A stretch of 64,000 nucleotides of DNA from NCBI RefSeq assembly GCF_013702265.1, contig NZ_CP059348.1, forward strand, positions 992,001 to 1,056,000. Reading direction: 5' to 3'. Shown here piece by piece: positions 53,460 to 62,579 of this stretch (within the stretch, counting starts at the first letter, position 1; the number at the start of each line of letters is the position of its first letter). This DNA comes from Providencia rettgeri (GTDB lineage Bacteria > Pseudomonadota > Gammaproteobacteria > Enterobacterales > Enterobacteriaceae). The notes beneath the pieces are model-generated. The model did no database searches. It saw only the letters and a list, made by a program, of their open reading frames with translations, and was not told the origin of the DNA. The translations under genes and the position numbers were made by a program.

Positions 53460-53827
53460 AAATTTTTAGCTCTTAATTATTAGTTTCGTTAAGTAACAAT
53501 CAAAACATAGTCGAAAAATCGTTTTTTAGATAGATAGTTATCGAGTAAGTTCAAATTATATTAAGAATGTGTTTACTGTTTTATTGTTTATTGTAGATGC
53601 AGATAAGGACTAATTTATTACACTGTTTATCAATGATTTTTAAATCATTTATAAATTTTTATTTTTGGCGCTCATTTAATGATTAACTCATTCAGAAATG
53701 AGGCTTTCCTTCACGCTTTTCATTTATTGCATAAGCAATGGAATTGATATTATTCTTTGTTAATCTATTAGCTAGAAATACTGATGGCATTTAATTGATA
53801 GGGGATGCGTAATGCGAGGCATAAACG
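53460..53827. promoter_or_regulatory. Divergent eptC-kch promoter region
   Basis: 368 bp of AT-rich sequence that must hold both promoters. No convincing PmrA or PhoP box: a CTTAAC near 53490 and GTTTA motifs near 53575 have wrong spacing. Confidence 0.5.
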
Positions 53828-55006
53828 ATGCTAGATAACGCCTTTGTGGCTTTTTTGAAATCCGCTTTAGCCGTGAGAATTCTGCTCTCCATTTTAATTA
53901 TCGTTGATGGCGGACTCATCTTGAAGCCCATCTTAAGTGCTTACACGGACTATATCGATTGGCGTCAAAGTGGATTTACCGAGTGGTTAAAATCCTTAGG
54001 GTTTATGAAATTGCTGGATATTCCCCGCTTCTTACTGGGTATCTCGCTGATCTTTCTTTCGCTATTTATGATCAATGGCGCGCGCATCGCATGGGTTTTC
54101 GCGCTCTTATTATTGGCAATCATTGCCTTTGTTGACTTAAAAGTGGCAACGGAACATGTACGACAAGGTTATTTCTCCTTTGGCTTGTTTGTCGCATTAA
54201 CGCTCTTTTGGAAACTGTACCCTCGACACAGTATCAGTAGCGCAGGGTTTGTGGCGCTCACTTGTATTATTTCATTATTGCTCTATTCCATTTTCGGTAC
54301 GCTGTATATCGGCGATGAATTCATGCCCGTTGTGAAAGATGGCACCACGGCATTTTATTTTGCGCTGGTGTGTATGACGACCGTAGGATTTGGCGATATT
54401 GTGCCTGTCACCTTGGATGCCAGAGTCTTTACGGTGACTGTAATTATTTTAGGGATCACCATTTTTACTACCTCCGTGGTGTATGTGGTGGGTGTATTAG
54501 CCAAAGGTACCAAAGAGATTGTTCGCAAGAGGTTTTCATATATGAAAAGTCATTATGTGGTGATTGGTAGTACCCCGATGGCAGTCAATGTCTATCAAGC
54601 ACTGAAAAAACGGGAGCTGCCAGTGGCGGTGATTTGCCAAGAAAGCCACCGCAGCCACTATCCCGAAAAAGATAATATCGTGACAGGCGACCCAACGGAT
54701 TCCGCGTTATTGGCGGAAGCCAATGTGAAACAGGCGAAATGTGTGCTGATCATGACCGATAGCGACTCGTTAAGCACCTTTGCTTTACTCGGTGTAAAAG
54801 CGCAATCAGGCAGTAAAAGCGAAGCAAAAACCGTGGTATTGGTTAACCAAGAGTCAAACATGGATAAAATCCGTTTGCTGAACCCGGATATGCTGTTTTC
54901 ACTCTCATCCCTTGGCTCGGAAGTTTTGATGCAAGTGCTTTGCGGTGAAACAATTTCTAATGACAGCATTAGTGATATGCTGCTGAACAAAATCACAAAA
55001 AGCTAG
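53828..55006 (+). CDS. kch: Kch-type potassium channel with RCK/TrkA-N domain
   Basis: A 392-residue inner-membrane channel: about six hydrophobic segments, pore loop FALVCMTTVGFGDIVPV with selectivity filter TVGFGD at 185-190, and a cytoplasmic RCK domain from ~235 (HYVVIGSTPMAVNVYQALKKR, TGDPTDSALLAEANV). Resembles E. coli Kch in order and C-terminal FSLSSLGSEVLMQVLCGETISND. The usual GxGxxG nucleotide motif is degenerate (GSTPMA), so NAD(H) binding may differ. GAGG is eight bases before the ATG. Divergent from eptC. Confidence 0.87.
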   Translation: MLDNAFVAFLKSALAVRILLSILIIVDGGLILKPILSAYTDYIDWRQSGFTEWLKSLGFMKLLDIPRFLLGISLIFLSLFMINGARIAWVFALLLLAIIAFVDLKVATEHVRQGYFSFGLFVALTLFWKLYPRHSISSAGFVALTCIISLLLYSIFGTLYIGDEFMPVVKDGTTAFYFALVCMTTVGFGDIVPVTLDARVFTVTVIILGITIFTTSVVYVVGVLAKGTKEIVRKRFSYMKSHYVVIGSTPMAVNVYQALKKRELPVAVICQESHRSHYPEKDNIVTGDPTDSALLAEANVKQAKCVLIMTDSDSLSTFALLGVKAQSGSKSEAKTVVLVNQESNMDKIRLLNPDMLFSLSSLGSEVLMQVLCGETISNDSISDMLLNKITKS

Positions 55007-55039
55007 CGACCTCACGGATGTTAAAAGGAACTCACCCCC

Positions 55040-55657
55040 ATGTTAAGTGCGGATAAAATTACCTGCCATCGACAAAATAGAACGCTATTCCGGCAGCTGA
55101 ATTTTTCGGTTTTGCCGAATCAAATTTTGCAGGTCGAAGGACCTAACGGGGCAGGGAAAACCACACTGTTACGCATGATGGCTGGGTTATTAAAACCAGA
55201 TGAAGGTGAGATTTTATGGCAGCAGCAATCTATTGAAAAACTTAAAGAAGAGTTTACTCGCCACTTGCTGTATTTGGGGCATAAACCGGCCGTAAAGTCG
55301 TTGCTAACCCCCTATGAAAATCTGAAGTTTTATTACCAAATGCACCACCAAGAACCCGAAGGTGACAAAATCTGGTCTGCGCTCGAAGAGGTCTCTTTGA
55401 TGGGGTATGAAGATATTCCGGTTGGGCAGCTTTCAGCAGGGCAGCAGCGCCGAGTCAACCTTGCTCGCTTATGGTTAAGCGAGGCGCCACTGTGGATTTT
55501 GGATGAGCCATTCACGGCCATTGATGTGGCGGGTGTCAATAGGTTAACTGAGCGTTTTCATCAACATGCAGAACAAGGTGGCATGATTTTATTTACGTCG
55601 CACCAAGCGATGAAAGGACACTTTGGGACATTAAAACTGACAGGCGGGTACGAGTGA
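55040..55657 (+). CDS. ccmA: Cytochrome c biogenesis / heme exporter ATPase CcmA
   Basis: A 205-residue ABC ATPase. Walker A EGPNGAGKTTLLRMMAGLL, signature LSAGQQRRVNLARLWL and Walker B LWILDEPFTAIDVAGV match CcmA of the system I cytochrome c maturation pathway very well (the LSAGQQRRV and DEPFTAID forms are characteristic). With CcmB and CcmC it normally releases holo-CcmE from the CcmC:heme complex. Here only ccmB follows (overlap TGATG); ccmC-H are absent from the window. Confidence 0.93.
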   Translation: MLSADKITCHRQNRTLFRQLNFSVLPNQILQVEGPNGAGKTTLLRMMAGLLKPDEGEILWQQQSIEKLKEEFTRHLLYLGHKPAVKSLLTPYENLKFYYQMHHQEPEGDKIWSALEEVSLMGYEDIPVGQLSAGQQRRVNLARLWLSEAPLWILDEPFTAIDVAGVNRLTERFHQHAEQGGMILFTSHQAMKGHFGTLKLTGGYE

Positions 55658-56322
55658 TGTTTTGGCTATTAATAAAAAGAGAGCTCAAAATTGCCTTTCG
55701 TAGTTTCTCCGAATTGGTTAACCCACTGTGGTTTTTCTTAATCGTCATCACGCTTTTTCCATTGAGTATTGGGCCTGAACCGCAATTATTGGCACGGATC
55801 TCGGTGGGGATTTTCTGGGTGGCCGCCATTTTATCATCGTTGTTATCATTAGAGCGTTTATTTAAAGATGACTATCTGGATGGCTCGTTAGAGCAATTAT
55901 TGCTGGCACCACACCCTCTGTTTATCACAGTTTTAGCCAAAGTGATTTCCCACTGGCTAGTGACGGGGCTGCCGCTGGTACTACTTTCCCCTGTAGCGGC
56001 GGTCATGTTATCCATTAATGGCGACACATTATTGGTGCTAGCGGGCACGTTACTGCTAGGAACGCCAGTATTGAGCTTTATTGGTGCGATTGGTGCGGCG
56101 CTCACCGTATCATTAAAAAAAGGGGGCGTGCTGGTCAGTTTACTGGTGTTACCGCTATATATTCCGGTGTTAATTTATGCGACGGGCACGATGGAAGCGC
56201 ACAGTTTTAATATGCCTCTTGGCGGATATTTTGCGATCCTCGGTGCACTATTTGCAGCAAGTATAACCTTTTCTCCGTTGGCGATTGCTGCCGCATTGAA
56301 GATCAACGTAAGTAACAGCTAG
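55657..56322 (+). CDS. ccmB: Heme exporter permease CcmB
   Basis: A 221-residue, six-helix permease of the CcmB family (E. coli 220). Seen: FWLLIKRELKIAFRSFSELVNPLWFFL, LEQLLLAPHPLFITVLAKVISHWL and SLLVLPLYIPVLIYATG, all typical. The ATG at 55657 overlaps the ccmA stop, so translation is coupled. It is full length with no frameshift, so this is not obvious decay; yet the next gene is a thioredoxin-like protein rather than ccmC. Confidence 0.93.
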   Translation: MFWLLIKRELKIAFRSFSELVNPLWFFLIVITLFPLSIGPEPQLLARISVGIFWVAAILSSLLSLERLFKDDYLDGSLEQLLLAPHPLFITVLAKVISHWLVTGLPLVLLSPVAAVMLSINGDTLLVLAGTLLLGTPVLSFIGAIGAALTVSLKKGGVLVSLLVLPLYIPVLIYATGTMEAHSFNMPLGGYFAILGALFAASITFSPLAIAAALKINVSNS

Positions 56323-56387
56323 GGGAGATTTTTTCCAACTGAGCTGATACAGTCGGTGATGTGATGCTCAGCGTAAAAGGAAAAAAC

Positions 56388-56774
56388 ATGCCCGCCGTTC
56401 CCCTTATTAGTAGCGATAATTTTAGCCGGCTGTTATCTGACCCGATGCAGCCGAGCGGGCAATGGGCGTTAATCTATTTTTGTGCATCATGGTGCCAGCC
56501 ATGTAAGACCATGCAGCCTATCTATTTACAACTCACGGATTACTTTTCTGATAATGACCCGCATTTTGGTGGACGTATAAATTTTGGTGGCCATATAAAT
56601 TTTGGAATAGTAGATATTGCCCAATCCCCGACGATAGCTCCTCAGTATGGAATTAAATCCGTACCTTCTATTGCGCTTTTCCAGGATTCTCGTCTTGTGG
56701 ATTTAATGGCAGGGGAATTTCAACTTTCACCGCTAATTACTCAAATAGAAAATAGGCTGCTATGTTCACATTAA
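56388..56774 (+). CDS. Thioredoxin-like protein
   Basis: A 128-residue thioredoxin-fold protein with active site WCQPC at 35-39 and cis-Pro in SVPSIALF. No signal peptide, so probably cytoplasmic. Between the active site and the central strand it carries an expanded segment HFGGRINFGGHINFG produced by an 18-bp in-frame duplication. The ATG at 56388 has AAAGGA at seven bases; a GTG at 56361 is weaker. It follows ccmB by 65 bp and overlaps the TSUP gene by 13 bp. Disulfide reduction in sulfur or cytochrome metabolism is a guess from context. Confidence 0.8.
   Translation: MPAVPLISSDNFSRLLSDPMQPSGQWALIYFCASWCQPCKTMQPIYLQLTDYFSDNDPHFGGRINFGGHINFGIVDIAQSPTIAPQYGIKSVPSIALFQDSRLVDLMAGEFQLSPLITQIENRLLCSH
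56563..56605 (+). repeat. 18-bp in-frame tandem duplication inside thioredoxin-like gene
   Basis: ATTTTGGTGGACGTATAA (56563) and ATTTTGGTGGCCATATAA (56581) lie head to tail, followed by a third partial ATTTTGG (56599). Confidence 0.9.
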
Positions 56775-57577
56775 TATTAGAAGGCTTGGTGATTGGCTGC
56801 CTATTAGGATTAACGGGTGCTGGTGGCGGTATTTTAGCGGTTCCTGCATTGATGACATCTCAAGGATGGGGCGTCGCACTTGCCGCACCAGTGGGATTAT
56901 TGGCAATTACATTGGCGGCATTGGTTGGCGTTATTCAGGGGCTCATTCAGCAGAATATTCGTTATAAAGCGGCTATTTGGATTGCGTTAATTAGCATTCC
57001 TACCGCCAAATATGGCGTTTATTTAGCACAAATTGTTTCACCTCAATGGTTGACTTTAGCATTTAGCCTCGTGATGCTGCTGGTTGCATATCGTATTGTT
57101 TTTAAAAAAGTAATTGAAGATGATGATGCCCCGTGCAAAATAAATCAGCAAACCGGAAAATTTATTTGGAATATCAAAACGGCATCTATATTAGGAGGAA
57201 TTGGATTAGTTGCTGGATTACTGACGGGACTATTAGGCGTAGGCGGTGGGTTTATTATTGTGCCTGCAATGAAAAAATTTACCAATTTAAACCTTAAAAG
57301 CATTATTTCCACCTCGCTGATGGTGATATTCCTCATTGGCAGCATTAGTATTTCAATTAATATATTGAATGGTTTTGAATATCCATTAGAGGTGAGTGCA
57401 ACCTTTATTTTAGCCTGCGTTTTTGGGTTGGTTGTGGGGCGTTTTTTGATTAGCTACATCCCTGTTAATATTGTTCAAACTATATTTTCATTATTGGTTA
57501 TTTTTGTTTCATTATATTTATTATATTCAATTTTTGTTTTTATAAATAATAATGGGCTCCCCAGTTTATTAATATAA
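56762..57577 (+). CDS. TSUP-family (TauE/SafE) membrane permease
   Basis: A 271-residue, 7-8-helix permease. The two-fold repeat of the family is clear: LIGCLLGLTGAGGGILAVPAL near the N-terminus and GLVAGLLTGLLGVGGGFIIVPAM at ~145 (both G-x-GGG-x-(I/L)-x-VP). Members export or import sulfite, sulfoacetate or other organosulfur anions. It overlaps the thioredoxin-like gene by 13 bp, suggesting a functional pair. The substrate is not known from sequence. Confidence 0.9.
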   Translation: MFTLILEGLVIGCLLGLTGAGGGILAVPALMTSQGWGVALAAPVGLLAITLAALVGVIQGLIQQNIRYKAAIWIALISIPTAKYGVYLAQIVSPQWLTLAFSLVMLLVAYRIVFKKVIEDDDAPCKINQQTGKFIWNIKTASILGGIGLVAGLLTGLLGVGGGFIIVPAMKKFTNLNLKSIISTSLMVIFLIGSISISINILNGFEYPLEVSATFILACVFGLVVGRFLISYIPVNIVQTIFSLLVIFVSLYLLYSIFVFINNNGLPSLLI

Positions 57578-57838
57578 TAAACTCATTCCCATTACTCATT
57601 TATTAGTGGTTTTTCAGTTTTTTTACTTTTAAAACAATTTTTTATATTTGGCTTGATTCAAATTGAGAATATTAGGCATAAGATGCTATTGGTTTGATGT
57701 ATAAGAAAGAAAACTGATTTATCTTCAATGATAAATAGGTATAATGGATTAATCGCAATTCTTATTCAGCAGCGACATCAACAGAACACGCTATACCCTA
57801 CCAAATACAATAATCATTACAGGTTGACTAGCATAAAT

Positions 57839-58843
57839 ATGACTAAACAAGATAGTTCAACAACCATCATTGATATCGCCAAACGCGCGAATGTGACCGA
57901 TATTACGGTATCTCGAGCTTTTAATCACCCAGAATTGGTAAAAAAAGAGACGCGAGAAAAAATACTCGCTATCGCACAAGAGTTAAATTATGTCCCCAAT
58001 GTATTTGCACGGAATTTAAAAAATAAAAATAGCCGAATTATTGGGGTCGTCACGGACAGTACCTTTAACCCATTCTATGTGGTATTAATCCAGACGGTTT
58101 CCCGTTTAGCGAAAGAGAAAGGGTATCAGGTGATGATCTTTGATACCGATAGCGATGAAAAAGCCGAACAAACCGCCATTGAAACCTTAGTTAGCTATAA
58201 GGCTAGCGGCATTTTACTTTCACCTGTTCGTGACGATAAAGCCTATCAACCGAGTTATTTGTCATTGATTGATCAGCATAAAGTCCCATTGGTTTTTGTT
58301 GACCGTTCTATTTATGGTAAAGATTATCCTGGGCTGTTTTTGAAGAACTTTGAAATTGGGGCATTAACCGGTAAATATCTCAATCAGCAACGTAGTGAAA
58401 ATACCTTAATTGTCTCAGGGCCTGAGCATTCTGAAATTAGCCTTTCACGCTTAGCGGGTATTTATGACCAATTTACCAACCGTAAAAATATTCATGTCCT
58501 GTACAGCAGTTATATTTTTAGTAAGAAAGATGAAGAGTATTTAAGAGAAAAAATAAAAGAGCTCTATACACCCAATATGTATATCGTGGGGTTAAACGGA
58601 ATTATTACCGCGGGGATGTACAAAATTATTTCTGAACTCGGATTATCTTGCCGTTATTTCTCGGTGGACTTACCACCTTATGCTGATACTTATCATTTAT
58701 CGATTTCAGGCGTTCACCATGACTCAGTTTATTTAGGTAAACGAACAGCGGAATTATTGTTTGCAGAGATAGAAGGTGGCTCCACCAAAGAAACGGGTTC
58801 CAAGCAAATTTTCGTCAATGGCAAACTCGTAACTTACGATTAA
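57839..58843 (+). CDS. LacI-family transcriptional regulator of the adjacent sugar locus
   Basis: A 334-residue LacI/GalR repressor. HTH at ~8-30 (TTIIDIAKRANVTDITVSRAFNHP), hinge helix (NYVPNVFARNLKNKNS) and a periplasmic-binding-like sensor (IIGVVTDSTFNPFYVVL...). The ATG at 57839 gives the normal LacI start; an upstream frame to 57728 adds 37 unconserved residues. It is convergent with the ABC permease gene and separated by a bidirectional terminator. Probably controls the dehydrogenase-ABC transporter genes through the palindromes near 63700 and 63825. Confidence 0.87.
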   Translation: MTKQDSSTTIIDIAKRANVTDITVSRAFNHPELVKKETREKILAIAQELNYVPNVFARNLKNKNSRIIGVVTDSTFNPFYVVLIQTVSRLAKEKGYQVMIFDTDSDEKAEQTAIETLVSYKASGILLSPVRDDKAYQPSYLSLIDQHKVPLVFVDRSIYGKDYPGLFLKNFEIGALTGKYLNQQRSENTLIVSGPEHSEISLSRLAGIYDQFTNRKNIHVLYSSYIFSKKDEEYLREKIKELYTPNMYIVGLNGIITAGMYKIISELGLSCRYFSVDLPPYADTYHLSISGVHHDSVYLGKRTAELLFAEIEGGSTKETGSKQIFVNGKLVTYD

Positions 58844-58845
58844 AA

Positions 58846-58876
58846 AAATAAGGATTTCATCATGAAATCCTTATTT
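58846..58876. terminator. Bidirectional terminator
   Basis: Perfect 15-bp stem AAATAAGGATTTCAT / ATGAAATCCTTATTT around a minimal loop, T-rich on both sides, between convergent genes. Confidence 0.9.
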
Positions 58877-58901
58877 ATTATTTCTCATAACAGCGTGAAA
58901 A

Positions 58902-59873
58902 TTAACGCTTCATTGAGCTAATTAAGGTTGCGCCCCAGATAATTAAGCCTTTTACAATATATTGAACGTACGGCGAAATACCCAATAGGTTCAAGCCATT
59001 GTTTAGCACACCTAAAATCATTGCACCGATCAATGTACCGATTATCATTCCGCGACCACCGGCGATAGATGCTCCACCCAAAACTACTGCTGCAATGGCA
59101 TCAAGCTCAAAACCTACACCGGCATTAGGCTGACCACTCATAACACGAGAGGTAAAAATCAGTCCGGCAAATGCGGCAGTGAAACCACTGATGACGTACA
59201 CCAACATTTTGTAGCGCTCAACGCGGATACCACTTAAACGCGCAGCCTCTTCGTTACCGCCAATCGCATAAATATAGCGACCGAATGGAATATGATTAAG
59301 CACTACATAAAAAATCAGATACAGACCCAGCATTAACAGGATAGGTACTTGAATTCCCATCAATTCTTCACGTCCCCAAAAAGCAAACTCTTGAGGTAAG
59401 CCAGAAATAGGGTAACCACCGGTGTAAATTAGCGCTAAGCCTTTCGCGATGATCATGGCGCCTAAAGTCACGATAATCGGCGGCATTTTACCGTAAGCAG
59501 TTAAAATCCCATTAATAAATCCAAATGCGATACCAGATAGCAGACCCAGTGCAATGGCAATGGAAGGGTCCATACCATAATATTTCATTAATCCAGCCAT
59601 CAATGTACCGGATAGCGCCATCACCGCCCCAACGGAAAGATCGATTCCTCCGGTTAAGATGGCGAATGTCATCCCGATAGCAATGATTGCGTTAATAGAA
59701 ACTTGGCGGGCAATAGTGGATAAGTTATTTACCGTTAAAAAATGTTCATTAAAAATGGACATACAAGCAAATAAAATAATTAACCCAACGAGAGGTAAAA
59801 ATGCCGGTATCTTGGTTAATTTGGCAAAATTAAATTTATTCTTCGCCAGTGGAATTGTACTTTGGTTAGACAT
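58902..59873 (-). CDS. Rbs-like sugar ABC transporter permease
   Basis: A 323-residue, ~10-helix permease of the RbsC/XylH family. Seen: NAIIAIGMTFAILTGGIDLSVGAVMALSG, the EAA-like YAIGGNEEAARLSGIRVERYK and AVVLGGASIAGGRGMIIGTLIGA. The ATG at 59873 is eight bases after AGGA and is preferred to an ATG two codons earlier. Starts 11 bp after the ATPase stop. Translocates the substrate delivered by the binding protein encoded upstream. Confidence 0.92.
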   Translation of the reverse strand: MSNQSTIPLAKNKFNFAKLTKIPAFLPLVGLIILFACMSIFNEHFLTVNNLSTIARQVSINAIIAIGMTFAILTGGIDLSVGAVMALSGTLMAGLMKYYGMDPSIAIALGLLSGIAFGFINGILTAYGKMPPIIVTLGAMIIAKGLALIYTGGYPISGLPQEFAFWGREELMGIQVPILLMLGLYLIFYVVLNHIPFGRYIYAIGGNEEAARLSGIRVERYKMLVYVISGFTAAFAGLIFTSRVMSGQPNAGVGFELDAIAAVVLGGASIAGGRGMIIGTLIGAMILGVLNNGLNLLGISPYVQYIVKGLIIWGATLISSMKR

Positions 59874-59883
59874 AGTCATGATC

Positions 59884-61368
59884 CTATATAATATTGCCGG
59901 CCGCATGTAACATAATTTGGGTTGAGTTAATCTCGTCCCCACTTAATTCAGCAGCAACTTCTCCATCTCGAAACACCAAAACACGATCGCTCACGCCAAT
60001 AACTTCAGGCAGCTCGGAGGAGATCATAATAATTGAGATCCCTTTTTCGGTGAGTGAACGCATTAATTGATAGATTTCTGATTTTGCTCCGACGTCGATA
60101 CCCCGTGTTGGCTCATCGAAAATAAGAATTTTGGCTTGTTTATTCAGCCAACGTGCAATCACCACTTTTTGCTGGTTTCCGCCGCTAAGCGTTGAAACCG
60201 CTGTATCTGCTTCTGGTGTTTTAACTTTGACCTGCGAAATTAAATCAAGAGATAACAAATGCTCTTTTTTGTTTTGAATTAAGAACAGCTTCTGGGCGTG
60301 GTTATTTAGCCAAATATTCTCTTTAACTGAGAATGGCAAAACCAACCCTTGGGTTTTACGGCTTTCAGGTAAAAGGCCAATGCCTAACTGGAGCGCTTGC
60401 GCCGCAGACTTCACTTTGACGTCTTTCCCCTCGAGAACCACTTTTTTCTTGTAGGCTTTATCTGCGCCTATCATGGCGAGAATATTTTCAGTGCGGCCTG
60501 AGCCGACTAAACCTGCAAGACCGAGTATCTCGCCTTTTTTCAATTGAATGCGGTTGGTTGGGCTAGAAGCAAATCGTTGAATTTGAGCATCGAGAATGAC
60601 CTCTTGCCCATCAAAATGACGTTTTGGCGGGTAGATATTTTCGACTTCACGACCCACCATCATTTCGATGATCACATCAAGGTCGGTATCATCTACCTTG
60701 CGGGAGCCAATATATTGACCATCTCGCAATACGCTAATGGTGTCGCAAATTTCATAAATCTCTTCCAAGTGGTGAGAGATAAAGAACATGCCGACGCCTT
60801 TTGCTTTCAGATCACGCATCACATCAAATAGGTGATTGGCTTCTTTGGGGGTTAATGTTGCCGTTGGCTCATCTAATACCAATATTTTGGCATCAAGAGA
60901 AAGCGCTTTGGCAATTTCCACAAATTGTTGCTCAGCAATACTTAAATGGCTAATAGGTTCATCAATATCAATATTAACGCCCAACTCAGATAGAATTATC
61001 TGCGCTTTTTCACGCATGAGTTTTCTATCTAATAAGCCAAATTTATTTTTAATTTCCCGGTTTAAAAAGATATTTTCAAAAGCATTCAAATAAGGGATTA
61101 ACGAAAACTCTTGGAAAATAATACCGACGCCCGCTTTAATGGCATCACGATAATTATGGAAGGTGTGCTCTTCGCCTTCGATAAGTATTTTCCCGCTATC
61201 TGGTTTATGAATTCCACACAGCACTTTCATTAGCGTTGATTTACCCGCACCATTTTCACCCAGCAGTGCGTGTACCTCTCCTTTTTCTAAAGAGAGATTA
61301 ATATTATCTAGCGCCTTAACCCCAGGGAAAGTTTTACTGACATCTTTTAATGCTAACAATTGCATCAT
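59884..61368 (-). CDS. Rbs-like sugar ABC transporter ATP-binding protein (double domain)
   Basis: A 494-residue protein with two fused ATPase domains, as in RbsA/XylG/MglA. Domain 1: Walker A GENGAGKST (~38-46), LSIAEQQFVEIAKAL, Walker B ILVLDEPTATLT. Domain 2: degenerate P-loop GLVGSGRTE, LSGGNQQKVVIARWL and LIFDEPTRGIDVG. The weak second Walker A is normal in this family. AGGG precedes the ATG. Separated from the binding-protein gene by a 190-bp gap with a hairpin, so the ATPase is probably made at a lower level. Confidence 0.93.
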   Translation of the reverse strand: MMQLLALKDVSKTFPGVKALDNINLSLEKGEVHALLGENGAGKSTLMKVLCGIHKPDSGKILIEGEEHTFHNYRDAIKAGVGIIFQEFSLIPYLNAFENIFLNREIKNKFGLLDRKLMREKAQIILSELGVNIDIDEPISHLSIAEQQFVEIAKALSLDAKILVLDEPTATLTPKEANHLFDVMRDLKAKGVGMFFISHHLEEIYEICDTISVLRDGQYIGSRKVDDTDLDVIIEMMVGREVENIYPPKRHFDGQEVILDAQIQRFASSPTNRIQLKKGEILGLAGLVGSGRTENILAMIGADKAYKKKVVLEGKDVKVKSAAQALQLGIGLLPESRKTQGLVLPFSVKENIWLNNHAQKLFLIQNKKEHLLSLDLISQVKVKTPEADTAVSTLSGGNQQKVVIARWLNKQAKILIFDEPTRGIDVGAKSEIYQLMRSLTEKGISIIMISSELPEVIGVSDRVLVFRDGEVAAELSGDEINSTQIMLHAAGNII

Positions 61369-61484
61369 GTTGCTTCCCTTGTTTTCTTTACCGCTTAAAA
61401 ATGGGTAACAAAGCGAGTTGGAAAGATAAAACGATTAAATAGTCAAAATAAGCCAATAAACAGAGTGTCATTTATTTTTATTAA

Positions 61485-61523
61485 CGGTATTGCGCCAGTG
61501 AATAATCCACAGACGCAATACCG
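61485..61523 (-). other. Intercistronic hairpin between binding-protein and ATPase genes
   Basis: Perfect 10-bp arms CGGTATTGCG / CGCAATACCG spaced by 19 nt, no T-run. Such hairpins after ABC binding-protein genes commonly stabilise that part of the mRNA. Confidence 0.6.
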
Positions 61524-61558
61524 AGTTAGACTTATTTATTTACTTGTTGATTTACCGA

Positions 61559-62473
61559 TTACCAATGGAAATCTTTAGCATTGGTTTTGTCGATTAACTT
61601 AACATCCAGAGGAACTTCTTTAGGTACGTTAGCTCCCCAGTGTTTTGCTAAGCCCATGGCTAAACCAATACGCACTTGGTCACGTGGGAATTGTGCAGAG
61701 GTAGCGATAAACGGTGAATTACCTTTGGCAATTTCAGCGACGGCTTCAGGAGAACCATCAACACTCACCAGTTTCACATCACGGCCCGCAGATTCGATGG
61801 CCGCTAATGCGCCTAAAGAACCCACATCGTTCACACTGAAGATACCATTCAAGCCAGGGTTAGCTTGCAGCATGTTTTCAGTGACGTTCATCGCAGTATC
61901 ACGCTCTTGTTTACCGTTTAATTTGGTCACAATCTTGATATTTGGATACTCTTTCATGGCTGCTTCAAAACCACGAACACGCTCAAGGATTGGCACGACA
62001 GGGATACCATCAAGGATAGCAACTTCACCTTTACCACCTAATGATTCACCTAAACGTTTACCCGCCATTAGGCCCGCTTCGTAGTTTTTAGATCCAACGA
62101 ATGAATCGATTGGACCGTTAGCTTGTGCATCGATTGCAATGACCACGACACCGGCTTTTTTCGCCGCTAATACCGCCGTTTCTGCACCCACGCTATCCGC
62201 TGGGTTAATCAGCAGGATATCGATTTTCTTCTGCAGCATATCTTCGATGTCGCTCGTTTGTTTTGAGACATCGTGTGCCGCATCAGCGATGTAAAGCTGA
62301 GCGCCCATTTCACCTGTTGCGCTTTCTAAAGCCTCTTTCATGGTCACGAAATATTCGTTATTCAGTTCTTGAAACGACATTCCGACAGAAACAGGTTTTG
62401 CTGTCGCGTTAAAAGCCATGCCCAGTGTTAAAACGCTTGCTGCAACAGCTAACTTTTTAAATTTACTCAACAT
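61559..62473 (-). CDS. Periplasmic sugar-binding protein
   Basis: A 304-residue periplasmic binding protein of the RbsB/Peripla_BP_4 type. Signal peptide to ~25 (ATAKP). Seen: VGMSFQELNNEYFVTMKEAL, QTSDIEDMLQKKIDILLINPADS, NGIFSVNDVGSLGALAAIE and LVSVDGSPEAVAEI, all core blocks of the ribose-like binding fold. The ligand pocket residues do not identify the sugar. Located between the dehydrogenase and the ATPase genes, same strand. Confidence 0.93.
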   Translation of the reverse strand: MLSKFKKLAVAASVLTLGMAFNATAKPVSVGMSFQELNNEYFVTMKEALESATGEMGAQLYIADAAHDVSKQTSDIEDMLQKKIDILLINPADSVGAETAVLAAKKAGVVVIAIDAQANGPIDSFVGSKNYEAGLMAGKRLGESLGGKGEVAILDGIPVVPILERVRGFEAAMKEYPNIKIVTKLNGKQERDTAMNVTENMLQANPGLNGIFSVNDVGSLGALAAIESAGRDVKLVSVDGSPEAVAEIAKGNSPFIATSAQFPRDQVRIGLAMGLAKHWGANVPKEVPLDVKLIDKTNAKDFHW

Positions 62474-62579
62474 AAGATGTTCTCCTAAAGAGTCTTTAGT
62501 GTTATAGGGTACTGCTAATATTTATGATTATTAATGACTTACTTTAATTATGCTGATACTGCATTTCACTACAACAGCA

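Noticed and set aside
53460-53620. PmrA or PhoP boxes controlling eptC
   Set aside because: CTTAAC and GTTTA motifs are present but half-site spacing does not fit either consensus.
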